From: Devosia faecipullorum
GTDB taxonomy: Bacteria > Pseudomonadota > Alphaproteobacteria > Rhizobiales > Devosiaceae
Assembly (NCBI RefSeq): GCF_015158295.1
Contig: NZ_JACDXV010000005.1
Span: 186,001-250,000 of the forward strand
Direction: 5' to 3'
Length of the DNA: 64,000 bases
The notes under the pieces are model-generated. The model was not told where the DNA came from, made no database searches, and was given only the letters and a program-made list of their open reading frames with translations. The position numbers and the translations under genes were made by a program. Positions 56,234 through 64,000 of this stretch are shown in pieces (within the stretch, counting starts at the first letter, position 1; every line of letters starts with the position of its first letter).

Positions 56234-57424
56234 ATGTTCGAATCCCTCACCAAGGCCCCCGGCGACAAGATTTTGGCGCTTATGGGTGAATATGCTGCCG
56301 ACCAGCGCTCCACCAAGATCGACCTCGGCGTCGGCGTCTATAAGGACGAAAAAGGCGTCACCCCGGTGATGACCTCGGTGCGCAAGGCCGAAGAGCGGAT
56401 TCTTTCCAACGAGAAAACAAAGACTTATCTCGGCATTGCCGGCAATAAGGGCTATGGCAGCGCCGTGCTCGATCTCGTGCTGGCCGACAGCGTCGATCGC
56501 TCCCGCGTGCGCATTGCCCAGGCCCCGGGCGGCACCGGTTCGCTCTGGGTTTTGATGCAGCTGATCAACCGCGCCCGCCCCGGCGCGACCGTGCATGTCT
56601 CGGACCCGACCTGGGCCAATCACAATCCGATCGCGCTCAATTCCGGCCTCAAGGTCGCAACCTATCCCTATTTCGAGCCGGCGACGCGCGGCGTCAAGTT
56701 CGAGCAAATGCTTGCCGCGCTTGATAAAATGGGCCCCGGCGATGTCGTGCTGCTGCATGGCTGCTGCCACAATCCGACCGGCGCCAACCTCACCAATGCG
56801 CAATGGGATCAGGTGGCGGCGAGCCTGGTGCGCACCGGCGCCCTGCCCTTTATCGACCTGGCCTATCTCGGTTTCGGCGACGGCATCGAGCCCGACGCCT
56901 ATGGGACGCGCAAAATTCTATCCTCGGTGCCCGAAGCTCTGATAGCTTTCTCGGGCTCGAAGAATTTCGGTCTCTATCGCGAACGTGTCGGCGCCGCCAT
57001 CCTGATGGCCCGCGATGCCGATGAGGCCGACGTTACTAATTCGCAGCTCCTCAACATCATTCGCGGCGCCTATTCGCAGCCGCCCGATCACGGCGCGGAA
57101 ATCATCCGCACTATTCTCGAGGACGCGTCCTTGCGCGCCGAATGGGAGAGTGAGCTGGAATCTATGCGTAACCGCATGATTTCATTGCGGAAAAAACTTT
57201 CTGACGCCATCCGCGAGCGCTCCAATTCCACCGATTTCGACTTCGTGGCCGACCATCGCGGCATGTTTTCGCTGCTGGGCCTGTCCAACGATGCCGTCGA
57301 GCATCTTAAAGCCGCAAACGGGGTCTATATGACCGGGGATAGCCGCATCAATGTCGCCGGCATCCCGGAAGATCGCGTCGGCGATCTGGCGGACGCGTTT
57401 CTGGCTGCCATCGCCCGGGCCTGA
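56234..57424 (+). CDS. Aromatic/aspartate aminotransferase (class I)
   Basis: A 396-residue PLP enzyme of the AspC/TyrB group that transaminates aspartate or aromatic amino acids with 2-oxoglutarate. The start [20 protein letters not shown] and segments [25 protein letters not shown] and the PLP-lysine loop [15 protein letters not shown] are clear. At the position of the usual (Q)SFAKNFGLY it has SGSKNFGLY. TyrB versus AspC specificity cannot be decided. It is a rightward gene between etfA and the transaldolase gene. Confidence 0.92.
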   Translation: MFESLTKAPGDKILALMGEYAADQRSTKIDLGVGVYKDEKGVTPVMTSVRKAEERILSNEKTKTYLGIAGNKGYGSAVLDLVLADSVDRSRVRIAQAPGGTGSLWVLMQLINRARPGATVHVSDPTWANHNPIALNSGLKVATYPYFEPATRGVKFEQMLAALDKMGPGDVVLLHGCCHNPTGANLTNAQWDQVAASLVRTGALPFIDLAYLGFGDGIEPDAYGTRKILSSVPEALIAFSGSKNFGLYRERVGAAILMARDADEADVTNSQLLNIIRGAYSQPPDHGAEIIRTILEDASLRAEWESELESMRNRMISLRKKLSDAIRERSNSTDFDFVADHRGMFSLLGLSNDAVEHLKAANGVYMTGDSRINVAGIPEDRVGDLADAFLAAIARA

Positions 57425-57498
57425 GGCTTGCGGCCCGGCGCCGCCATGATACATCTTGGCCGATCCGGCCAATGGAACCAGATTTTCAGGAGGAAACG

Positions 57499-58152
57499 AT
57501 GAAGTTTTTCGTCGATACTGCAGACACCGCCGCCATTCAGGAGCTCAACGATGCCGGGCTCATCAATGGTGTGACGACGAACCCGTCGCTGATCGCCAAG
57601 TCGGGCCGTGACTTCAAGGAAGTCATCAAGGAAATCTGCGACATCACCCCCGATCCGGTCTCGGCCGAAGTCGCGAGCCTTGAATATGACGGCATGGTCG
57701 CCGAGGGCGAGCATCTGGCCAAGATCGCCAAGAACGTGGTCATCAAGCTGCCGTTGACGCTCAACGGCCTCAAGGCGACCAAGCATTTCCACGACAAGGG
57801 CATCGCGACCAATGTGACGCTGTGCTTCTCGGCCAATCAGGCCCTGCTCGCCGCCAAGGCCGGCGCCACCTATATCTCGCCCTTTATCGGCCGGCTCGAT
57901 GACATCAATCTCGATGGCATGGAACTGATCGAAAATATCCGCACCATTTACGACAATTACCAGTTCGAGACGCAGATTCTGGCCGCCTCGATCCGTTCGG
58001 CCAATCACGTGACCCAGGCTGCGCTGGCCGGCGCCGACGTCGCCACCATCCCGCCCGACGTGATCAAGAAGCTGGCCCTGCACCCGCTGACCGACAAAGG
58101 CATTGAGGGTTTCCTCAAGGATTGGAAGGCCACCGGCCAGTCGATCCTCTAA
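57499..58152 (+). CDS. tal: Transaldolase (short, FSA/TalC type)
   Basis: This enzyme interconverts sedoheptulose 7-phosphate and glyceraldehyde 3-phosphate in the pentose phosphate pathway (or acts as fructose-6-phosphate aldolase). The 217-residue TIM barrel is the short subfamily: [36 protein letters not shown], the Schiff-base lysine Lys83 in NVVIKLPLT, and [28 protein letters not shown] precedes the ATG at 57499. An intrinsic terminator follows. Confidence 0.94.
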   Translation: MKFFVDTADTAAIQELNDAGLINGVTTNPSLIAKSGRDFKEVIKEICDITPDPVSAEVASLEYDGMVAEGEHLAKIAKNVVIKLPLTLNGLKATKHFHDKGIATNVTLCFSANQALLAAKAGATYISPFIGRLDDINLDGMELIENIRTIYDNYQFETQILAASIRSANHVTQAALAGADVATIPPDVIKKLALHPLTDKGIEGFLKDWKATGQSIL

Positions 58153-58205
58153 CAGTCGACACAACGAAAATCTCAGGGTCGCTTGTCGAACCTTGAGGCG
58201 CAACA

Positions 58206-58249
58206 AAGACCTCGCCCTTCGACAAGTTCAAGGGTGAGGTCTTCTTTTT
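58206..58249 (+). terminator. Intrinsic terminator after tal, built from a repeat
   Basis: AAGACCTCGCCCTT and AAGGGTGAGGTCTT (one G-T pair) form a 14-pair stem around a ten-base loop and run into CTTTTT. The stem sequence belongs to a dispersed unit (CCTTCGACAAGTTCAAGGGT); a second, inverted and poorer copy lies just before it at about 58171-58198. Confidence 0.8.
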
Positions 58250-58262
58250 CAGGGACCGCGCC

Positions 58263-59321
58263 ATGGCCGACAGCGACCTTTCCGCCCAGATCAAGACCGC
58301 CCTCGCCGATGTGGAAATCCCCGGCGGCGGCGATCTGGCAGGCTATGCCGGACTTTCCGAGATCATCGTCACCCCCGGCGCCATCGCCTTTGCCATTGCC
58401 GTCGCCAGCGGCATGGAAGCCGCCTTCGGTCCGGCGCGGGACGAGGCGCACAAGGTAGCGACCCGGCTTGGCGGCAATCGCAAGGTGATGGTCTCCATCA
58501 CCGCCGAAAAATCCAGCGGCCCCAAATTCGGCCATGGCTCGGCCACCCCGCAGCGCAAAACAAGGGTGGACGGGGTCAAGCGCATCATCGCCGTGGGCTC
58601 GGGCAAGGGTGGGGTCGGCAAGTCCACCACGGCGGTCAATCTGGCGCTGGGGCTGGCTGCCGAGGGCCTCCGGGTCGGTCTGCTCGACGCCGACCTCTAT
58701 GGCCCCTCTCTTCCGAAACTGCTGGGCATTGAGGGCCGCACCGCCATTCGCGACGATGGTATCTTCAAGCCGCACGAGGCTCATGGATTGAAGGTCATGT
58801 CGATCGGCTCGATGCTGGTGCCCGGACAGGCCGTGGTCTGGCGCGGCCCCATGGCCACGTCCGGCCTCCGGCAATTGCTGCGCGAAACCGCTTGGGACGG
58901 GCTGGACGTGCTGGTCATCGACCTGCCGCCCGGCACCGGAGACATCCATATCGCCCTGTTCCAGCAGACCATCATCGACGGCGTGGTCATCGTATCGACA
59001 CCTCAGGATCTGGCCCTGATCGACGCGCAGAAGGCCATCGACATGTTGCGGCGCATGAACGTTCCTGTGCTCGGTCTCGTTGAAAACATGAGCTATTTCA
59101 TCGCGCCCGATACCGGCAAGCGCTACGACATCTTCGGTTCCGGCGGGGCCGAGCGGGCGGCGGAAAATCTTGAAATCCCGTTTCTGGGCGCCATTCCGCT
59201 GGTCATGTCCATCCGCGAAAGTTCCGATGCGGGCGTGCCTCCTCTGGTCAGCGCGCCGGATGGCGCCGAGGCCCGCGCCTATCGCGCCATCGCCCAGAAC
59301 CTCATCGCCCGCGTTCCGTAA
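58263..59321 (+). CDS. Mrp/ApbC-type P-loop ATPase (iron-sulfur carrier family)
   Basis: A 352-residue Mrp protein implicated in Fe-S cluster handling. The N-terminal MIP18-like part (residues 1-85) is followed by the deviant Walker A SGKGGVGKSTTAVNLALGLA and the switch segments LLDADLYGPSLPK and DLPPGTGDIHIALFQ. The C-terminal CxxC, which holds a bridging cluster in typical members, is replaced by AP..DTG in MSYFIAPDTGKRYDIFG. This substitution is common in related alphaproteobacteria as far as I recall. It follows the tal terminator, so it needs its own promoter. Confidence 0.92.
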   Translation: MADSDLSAQIKTALADVEIPGGGDLAGYAGLSEIIVTPGAIAFAIAVASGMEAAFGPARDEAHKVATRLGGNRKVMVSITAEKSSGPKFGHGSATPQRKTRVDGVKRIIAVGSGKGGVGKSTTAVNLALGLAAEGLRVGLLDADLYGPSLPKLLGIEGRTAIRDDGIFKPHEAHGLKVMSIGSMLVPGQAVVWRGPMATSGLRQLLRETAWDGLDVLVIDLPPGTGDIHIALFQQTIIDGVVIVSTPQDLALIDAQKAIDMLRRMNVPVLGLVENMSYFIAPDTGKRYDIFGSGGAERAAENLEIPFLGAIPLVMSIRESSDAGVPPLVSAPDGAEARAYRAIAQNLIARVP

Positions 59322-59351
59322 AACAAAATCCACGTGACGTACGTAAAGCTT

Positions 59352-59378
59352 TTAAATCGATTGCTGAAATCGATTGCA
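59352..59378. promoter_or_regulatory. Tandem LacI-family operators upstream of the GH1 gene
   Basis: TGAAATCGATTGCA (59365-59378) fits the LacI-family consensus TGNAANCGNTTNCA at every fixed position. An overlapping copy, TTAAATCGATTGCT (59352-59365), fits with two changes, 13 bases away. They lie 64-90 bases upstream of the beta-glucosidase start, in an AT-rich stretch. No LacI-type regulator gene is in the window. Confidence 0.7.
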
Positions 59379-59441
59379 TAACAACTTCCGGCGGTGGTAT
59401 CCGGCTCGCACGATTGGGCCGGACGCCCACAGGGAGTGGAT

Positions 59442-60755
59442 ATGTTCTCATTTGACCGCCGGGATTTCGGTCCCGATTTTACCTTTGGCGTCGCCACCGC
59501 CGCCTATCAGATCGAGGGCGGGCAAGGCCATGGGCGTGGGCCATCCATCTGGGATACGTTCTCGGCCACCCCCGGCAATGTCCATAATGGCGATACCGGC
59601 CTTCATGCCTGCAATCACTACGAGCTTTGGCCCGCCGATCTCGACCTCATCCGCGATGGCGGCTTCGATGCCTATCGCTTTTCCTTCGCCTGGCCTCGCC
59701 TCATCCCGCAAGGCACCGGCGCCATCAATATCGAAGGCGTCGATTTCTACGACCGCCTGATCGACGGCATGTTGGAGCGCGGCATCAAGCCCTATGCCAC
59801 GCTCTATCACTGGGATCTGCCATCCACCTTGCAGGATCGCGGCGGCTGGATGAACCGCGACATTGCTCATTGGTTTGCCGATTACGCCACCTTGATCGCG
59901 CAGAAATTCGGTGATCGCCTGGCCGCCACCGCCACCATAAACGAGCCGTGGTGCGTCGCCTTCCTCAGCCATTTCCTGGGCGTACATGCGCCGGGCTATC
60001 GCGACTTGCGCGCCACCGCCCGCGCCATGCATCACGTGCTGTTCGCCCATGGCCAGGCCATTGACGCGCTGCGCGCCGAAGGCACCAAGAATCTCGGCAT
60101 CGTGCTCAATCTGGAAAAATCCGAACCGATGACCCAAAGCGCGGACGATATCGCCGCCTGCAATTTCGGCGATGCGGCCTTCAATCGCTGGTATCTCGAT
60201 GGGCTCTTCAAGGGCCGCTATCCCAAAGAAATGACCGAATGGCTGGCCCCTTACCTGCCGGAGAATTATCAGGCCGACATGGAGGTGGTGTCGCGTCCGC
60301 TCGATTGGCTGGGCATCAATTACTACACCCGTGGCCTCTACAGGGCCTCCAATGTTCCGGGCATGCCGGTCGAGCAGGTCAAGGGTCCGCTGGAATTGAC
60401 CGACATTGGCTGGGAAATCTATCCGCAAGGGCTCTCGGACCTGCTGGTCCGCGTCTCCAATGACTATACCAAGATCCCGCTCTATGTGACCGAGAACGGC
60501 ATGGCCGAGGTCGAGGGCGAGGACGACCCGCGCCGCGTCAAATACTATGACGACCACCTCAAGGCCGTGCTGGCCGCCCGCGAGGCCGGAGCCGATGTGC
60601 GCGGCTATTTCGCCTGGTCACTGCTCGACAATTACGAATGGGCGGAAGGCTATAATAAGCGCTTCGGGCTGGTTCATGTCGATTACGAGACCCAGCAGCG
60701 CACCCCCAAGGCGAGCTATCGCTCCTTTCAGGGGCTGTTGCACAATACGCGCTGA
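59442..60755 (+). CDS. GH1 beta-glucosidase
   Basis: A 437-residue family 1 beta-glucosidase that cleaves cellobiose and other beta-glucosides in the cytoplasm (no signal peptide). The acid/base Glu168 is in ATATINEPWCVAF and the nucleophile Glu351 in YVTENGMAE. The N terminus (FTFGVATAAYQIEGG) and C-terminal WSLLDNYEWAEGYNKRFGL are standard. ATG 59442 follows GGGAG; an upstream start at 59394 is possible but is nearer the operators. Regulated by a LacI-type repressor, as inferred from the operators. Confidence 0.94.
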   Translation: MFSFDRRDFGPDFTFGVATAAYQIEGGQGHGRGPSIWDTFSATPGNVHNGDTGLHACNHYELWPADLDLIRDGGFDAYRFSFAWPRLIPQGTGAINIEGVDFYDRLIDGMLERGIKPYATLYHWDLPSTLQDRGGWMNRDIAHWFADYATLIAQKFGDRLAATATINEPWCVAFLSHFLGVHAPGYRDLRATARAMHHVLFAHGQAIDALRAEGTKNLGIVLNLEKSEPMTQSADDIAACNFGDAAFNRWYLDGLFKGRYPKEMTEWLAPYLPENYQADMEVVSRPLDWLGINYYTRGLYRASNVPGMPVEQVKGPLELTDIGWEIYPQGLSDLLVRVSNDYTKIPLYVTENGMAEVEGEDDPRRVKYYDDHLKAVLAAREAGADVRGYFAWSLLDNYEWAEGYNKRFGLVHVDYETQQRTPKASYRSFQGLLHNTR

Positions 60756-60779
60756 CATGTCCTGCGGGCGTGGCCGCTT

Positions 60780-61283
60780 CTATGGCCGCCACGCCTCATA
60801 GGGGCCACCGGCAATCATCGCCCAATAGAGCTTGCCGGAATTGGTGCGGGCAAAGGCCAGGCCGAATTCGAGGAATTTCGGCGATAGAAGCGTATTGCGA
60901 TGACCCTGCGAATTCAGCCAGCCATCGATGGTTTCGGGCAGGGTCTTGTAGCCCTTGGCCAGATTTTCACCGACGGCGAGAAGATAACCGGCCTCCGATA
61001 CCCGCTGACGCAGCGTCACGCCCAGATCGTGGCTGAGCTTGTCCTGGCGCGCCATTAGCCGGGCCTGGGACCGCGCTGCGGCTTCGAGCGCCGCGTTATA
61101 CGTCCATGCGGGCGCGCCATTGGCGCTGCGCACCGCATTGATGGTGCTGACGATCTGTTCGCGCGTCAGGTCTTCTGGACGGTCCGACATCTTGGCCGGC
61201 AGAGGCGGCATGGTGGACGCACAGGCGGCGAGCAGGCCGGTGGCGCCAAGTGCAAGAAAGGCGCGGCGCGAATAATGAGGCAT
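60780..61283 (-). CDS. CAP-domain lipoprotein
   Basis: A 167-residue SCP/PR-1-like (CAP) protein. The signal peptide has a twin-arginine-like SRRAFLALG and a lipobox LLAAC with Cys21, so it is likely a lipoprotein exported by Tat or Sec. The CAP domain (residues about 40-165) has INAVRSANGAPAWTYNAALE, KLSHDLGVTLRQRVSEAGY, GENLAKGYKT and GHRNTLLSPKFLEFGLAFA. The role in bacteria is unknown. Convergent with the GH1 gene, with only 24 bases between stops. ATG 61283 is used. Confidence 0.88.
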   Translation of the reverse strand: MPHYSRRAFLALGATGLLAACASTMPPLPAKMSDRPEDLTREQIVSTINAVRSANGAPAWTYNAALEAAARSQARLMARQDKLSHDLGVTLRQRVSEAGYLLAVGENLAKGYKTLPETIDGWLNSQGHRNTLLSPKFLEFGLAFARTNSGKLYWAMIAGGPYEAWRP

Positions 61284-61302
61284 GAAGGGCTTCCGCGGGA
61301 AT

Positions 61303-62154
61303 TCAGGCCTGATCATAGGCGCTGAGCAGGTGCGGTAATATAGCAAGATCGGCGGTGATGGAATTGCCCGCCGTCAAATCCCAACAGGCGCTCAGCCCCG
61401 CATGCGCGGCGGCAAAACCCAGAATGCGCTTGCGGTTGAGGCCCAGCCGCGACGAAAAAGTATCGGCCATGGCATTGATGCGCTTGGGATCGGCGGCCAG
61501 CTTCACCGCGCCATAGGGATTGCGGAAGGCGTTGGCGAGTTCGTAATGCGGATCCCCGATCAGCCCCTTGGGATCGATGGCCAGCCAGCCCCGGTCGGAG
61601 GAGAGGATATTGTCGTGGTGCAGGTCGCCATGCAGGGGAATGGCCGGCATGGGCTTGTCGAACAGGTTCAGCGCAATGCCGGAGGCGCGGGCATAGAGGT
61701 CGCGGGCGGTATGCGGCCAGGCGCGGATATCGGCCTGGAACAAGGCCTCGAAGCGCTCCCGCAATGGTTGCAAGTCATCCGGCCGGTCGGGCCGAGGTCG
61801 GTGGAGATTGGCGACCAGACTGGCCAGGGCAGCGGTCGCCTCGTCATCGCGGCCATTGCGCGCCGGCGCCCCCAGGGTCGGCCCGCCGAGCCATTCCATG
61901 AAAATGGTATCTCCATGGATGTCGAAAACGGTCGCGGCGCCGTCTCCGGCATAATATTGCAGCAACCGCCCGCCCCTGCCCTCTTCTGCCGCGGCCAGTG
62001 GCTTGAGGATTTTGAGGGCACCGAAATTGCGGCCATTCTGCTCGACCTTGAAAATCCAGCTGCGGGGCGTCTCGGCCACCGCGGTGGATTTGGTCAGCGA
62101 CCAGCGGATCAGGGCGCGGCTCAGCGCAGTTTCGATGGGAGACTGATTCATCAT
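61303..62154 (-). CDS. APH-type kinase (streptomycin/hydroxyurea phosphotransferase-like)
   Basis: A 283-residue protein-kinase-fold phosphotransferase. The catalytic loop is IPLHGDLHHDNILSSDRG, followed by WLAIDPKGLIGDPHYELANAF with the metal-binding Asp. This form (LHGDLHHDNIL, PKGLIGDP) is that of the aminoglycoside 6-phosphotransferase/hydroxyurea kinase group. Such chromosomal members in environmental bacteria rarely confer clinical resistance and probably phosphorylate an unknown metabolite. The ATG is at 62154 or 62151. It is 80 bases downstream of uxaC on the same strand. Confidence 0.87.
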   Translation of the reverse strand: MMNQSPIETALSRALIRWSLTKSTAVAETPRSWIFKVEQNGRNFGALKILKPLAAAEEGRGGRLLQYYAGDGAATVFDIHGDTIFMEWLGGPTLGAPARNGRDDEATAALASLVANLHRPRPDRPDDLQPLRERFEALFQADIRAWPHTARDLYARASGIALNLFDKPMPAIPLHGDLHHDNILSSDRGWLAIDPKGLIGDPHYELANAFRNPYGAVKLAADPKRINAMADTFSSRLGLNRKRILGFAAAHAGLSACWDLTAGNSITADLAILPHLLSAYDQA

Positions 62155-62216
62155 GGCGCCATTAGACCAGAAGCCGGGCCGGGATTCGACGGATGGCGCG
62201 CAAAGGTGATGAAAGT

Positions 62217-62233
62217 GGGGCGGAAACCGCCCC
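62217..62233 (-). terminator. Hairpin after uxaC
   Basis: GGGGCGG-AAA-CCGCCCC (perfect seven-pair stem) begins at the uxaC stop codon and is followed leftward by ACTTTC. There is no long T tract; a terminator or 3'-end stabiliser. Confidence 0.5.
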
Positions 62234-63651
62234 TATTCGATCCTGTATGCGTCCTTGGCAGCCTGATAGCTGAGGTGAATGGCAATGTCCCGCGCCGATG
62301 ACTTCGAGATCCGGTTTTCGCCCACCCAGCGGCCGAGGAAGCCGCAGACTTCGCGGCGCCAGACATCGTGGCGCGCGGGAATGGACAATAGCGCCCGCGT
62401 GTCGTCATTGAAGCCAGCCAGATTGTAGAAGCCCGCCGTTTCCACCACCTGATCGAGATAGCGGCGAATGCCTTGCGGGCTGTCATGGAACCACCAGGGC
62501 GGGCCGATCATCAACGAAGGCCAATAGCCGGCCATCGGCGCCATTTCGCGCGCATAAGTGGTTTCGTCGAGCCCGAACATGATGAGCCGCAGATTGGGCT
62601 CATTGCCGCAGCGGGAAAGCAATGCCTGCAGCCCGCCGACATAATCGGTAGGGCCGGGAATATCGGCCCCTAGATCGGCCCCGCGCTCCGCAAAAAGCTG
62701 CGGATCGGTGTTGCGGCGCGAACCGGCATGGATTTGCATGACCATGCCGTCCTCAACCGACAGCAAGGCCATTTCGGTCAGCATCTGCGCCCGGAACAGT
62801 TCGGCGTCCTGCGCATCGTGCCGGCCGGAGAGGATCTTGTCGAGGAGGGCCTGCTTTTCCACCAGCGGCAGATCAGCTGTATTGGCCGTCGGCACGCCAT
62901 GATCGGTGGCGACGGCGCCGAAGCGGCGAAAATATTCACGGCGCTTGCGGTGGGCATTGATAAGGCCGTCCCACTTGCCAACGTTCTCGCCGGTCAGATC
63001 GCCGAACCGATGGAGGTTTTCGACAATCGCGGGGCGGCCCGGATCGGTGACATCGTCGGGCCGATAGGTGGTGCGGACGCGGCCGATATAGTGATCGGTC
63101 TCCATCTTCTGGTGGTGGACCAGGGGATCGAGCGCGAATTCGGTGGTGGCGATCACCTCGACATCGAAGCGGTCGAGAATGGCGCGCGGCAGCAGGTCGG
63201 GTGCAGCGAGCCTGGCGTCGATCGCATCATAGATACGGTCGGCAGTTTGGGCAGAAAGCTCCTCGTCAATGCCAAAGACGACATGGAGCGAATGATCGAT
63301 CCAGGTTTTCGAGGGCGTGCCGGCAAAGAGATAATAGTTTTCGGCAAAGAGCCGCCACGCCTTGCGCCCGTCGCTTTCAACCGGCTTTGCGTCCCTGCGG
63401 GCAATGCCGAGCGCATCATAGGAAATGCCCCGGCTCTTGAGCATTCGCAACACGTAATGATCGGGCGTCAGAAACAGGGCCGTGGGATTGGCGAAGCGCC
63501 CATTGTCCGCGAACCAGGAGGGATCGGTATGGCCATGTGGGCTGACGATAGGCAAGTCCCGGACCGCCGGATAAAGATCGCGCGCGATGGATCGCGCCGG
63601 CTCGGATGCGGGGAACAGGCGATCAGGATGCAGATGGGATGGCTGGGTCAT
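62233..63651 (-). CDS. uxaC: Glucuronate isomerase
   Basis: UxaC converts D-glucuronate to D-fructuronate (and galacturonate to tagaturonate), the first step of hexuronate use. The 472-residue protein has the family start DRLFPASEPARSIARDLY, the metal segment LPIVSPHGHTDPSWFADNG, and HAGSRRNTDPQLF and GPPWWFHDSPQGIRRYLDQV later. I start it at 63651 (MTQPSHLHPDRLF); in-frame ATGs at 63696 and 63711 give an unusual extension. No uxuA, uxuB or kdg genes are in the window. Confidence 0.94.
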   Translation of the reverse strand: MTQPSHLHPDRLFPASEPARSIARDLYPAVRDLPIVSPHGHTDPSWFADNGRFANPTALFLTPDHYVLRMLKSRGISYDALGIARRDAKPVESDGRKAWRLFAENYYLFAGTPSKTWIDHSLHVVFGIDEELSAQTADRIYDAIDARLAAPDLLPRAILDRFDVEVIATTEFALDPLVHHQKMETDHYIGRVRTTYRPDDVTDPGRPAIVENLHRFGDLTGENVGKWDGLINAHRKRREYFRRFGAVATDHGVPTANTADLPLVEKQALLDKILSGRHDAQDAELFRAQMLTEMALLSVEDGMVMQIHAGSRRNTDPQLFAERGADLGADIPGPTDYVGGLQALLSRCGNEPNLRLIMFGLDETTYAREMAPMAGYWPSLMIGPPWWFHDSPQGIRRYLDQVVETAGFYNLAGFNDDTRALLSIPARHDVWRREVCGFLGRWVGENRISKSSARDIAIHLSYQAAKDAYRIE

Positions 63652-63711
63652 GGCGCGTTTGTGCCACGGCCGCGACCGCGTTTCAATATCTTCCATACAA
63701 GATGCGCGCAT

Positions 63712-63869
63712 TTCGTATTTGAACTAAATTAACCGCGTTTGCAGGCCTTGGTTCACCCCCTCGCGTCAAGCGCATAGCCTTGCTGCCGAGAGGGTAAGAA
63801 AAACGGCCCTTATGAAGGCGGCTGCCCAGTGACGTCCGGCTCTATTGCCGGCTTGTGTGCGGAGGCAAC
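63712..63869. promoter_or_regulatory. Promoter/leader region between uxaC and the next gene
   Basis: A 158-base divergent gap. It holds the uxaC promoter (AT-rich around 63700-63730) and a structured leader for the rightward gene with a CCGGC...GCCGG hairpin at about 63836-63852 and GGAGG before the start. I cannot assign a riboswitch class. Confidence 0.4.
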
Positions 63870-64000
63870 ATGGCCAATATCGACCTCAACGATCACTCTG
63901 AAATGGCGGCGATCCGCCTGGTGGCGCGCCGCGGCAATCACGCATATCGGGCCCGGGTCATGCTGGTGGCGGCAGGGCTCGCAACACTTGGTATTCTGTC
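63870..64000 (+). CDS. Unidentified gene, 3' end outside window
   Basis: The first 43 codons of a gene with GGAGG seven bases before the ATG. The product starts MANIDLNDHSEMAAIRLVAR, followed by RRGNHAYRARVMLVAAGLAT, a polar start and then the beginning of a hydrophobic segment, so it is probably membrane-anchored. I do not recognise the family from this fragment. It diverges from uxaC. Confidence 0.6.
   Translation, partial: MANIDLNDHSEMAAIRLVARRGNHAYRARVMLVAAGLATLGIL

Noticed and set aside
60762..60797. GGCGTGGC...GCCACGCC hairpin as a two-way terminator between the GH1 and CAP genes
   Set aside because: It overlaps the CAP C-terminal codons and lacks a T tract on either side, so chance coding palindromy is as likely.
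63690..63725. Possible GntR-type (UxuR/ExuR) operator before uxaC
   Set aside because: Only a loose ATAC...GTAT inverted pair is seen, with a 16-base spacer; too weak.

Overview
The window is a 64-kb chromosomal segment of a GC-rich alphaproteobacterium. Hyphomicrobiales is likely, and Devosia or a close relative is my best guess from gene content and protein style; this is inference, since no rRNA is present. Supporting signs are a tRNA-His with U72 and A73 and no encoded G-1, a short HisG paired with HisZ, an AcoR-type sigma-54 locus, an Omp25-like porin and a cell-cycle-type PAS kinase relative. Gene density is high. The exceptions are patches of relic DNA around 2.0-2.5, 10.56-10.75, 12.5-14.6 and 17.7-18.4 kb.

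Layout. 0-2.2 kb: groES (partial), groEL and a strong terminator. 2.2-7.4 kb: a decayed GIY-YIG nuclease between inverted palindromes, then the leftward hisS-hisZ-hisG block with a small membrane protein and a TauE/SafE permease. 7.4-12.5 kb: an L,D-transpeptidase, a TadG-like protein with a vWA domain, a YigZ protein and a luciferase-like oxidoreductase. 12.5-18.5 kb: sunset-domain protein, porin, decayed sunset copy, insertion-sequence relics, a large AsmA protein and tRNA-His. 18.8-21.3 kb: a PAS protein that looks like a degenerate histidine kinase.

21.5-29.5 kb: an iron(III) binding protein and permease without an adjacent ATPase, followed by a complete peptide ABC transporter with a fused double ATPase. 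29.5-35.1 kb: tlyA, SCO, xseB, a histone-deacetylase-like hydrolase, Sua5-type TsaC, a DnaJ-class co-chaperone and pdxH. 35.2-38.8 kb: an envelope cluster (DUF898, M48 protease, DUF1499) and PhnA. 38.8-43.0 kb: glpD-glpK for glycerol use, with an unusual array of 21-bp-spaced operator-like repeats, and a divergent AEC exporter. 43.0-47.1 kb: an AcoR-type sigma-54 activator divergent from a TTG-start aldehyde dehydrogenase and DUF779 gene, with a near-perfect -24/-12 promoter between them.

47.1-64 kb: NYN/OST-HTH protein, 2-hydroxyacid dehydrogenase, GH13 glucosidase, AbrB-family permease, M20 amidohydrolase, etfBA, an aromatic/aspartate aminotransferase, transaldolase, Mrp ATPase, a GH1 beta-glucosidase under a LacI-type operator pair, CAP lipoprotein, an APH-type kinase, uxaC and the start of an unidentified gene.

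Short palindromic repeats, mostly as inverted pairs, sit in many intergenic gaps, including inside operons. I saw no CRISPR array, prophage or intact insertion sequence.
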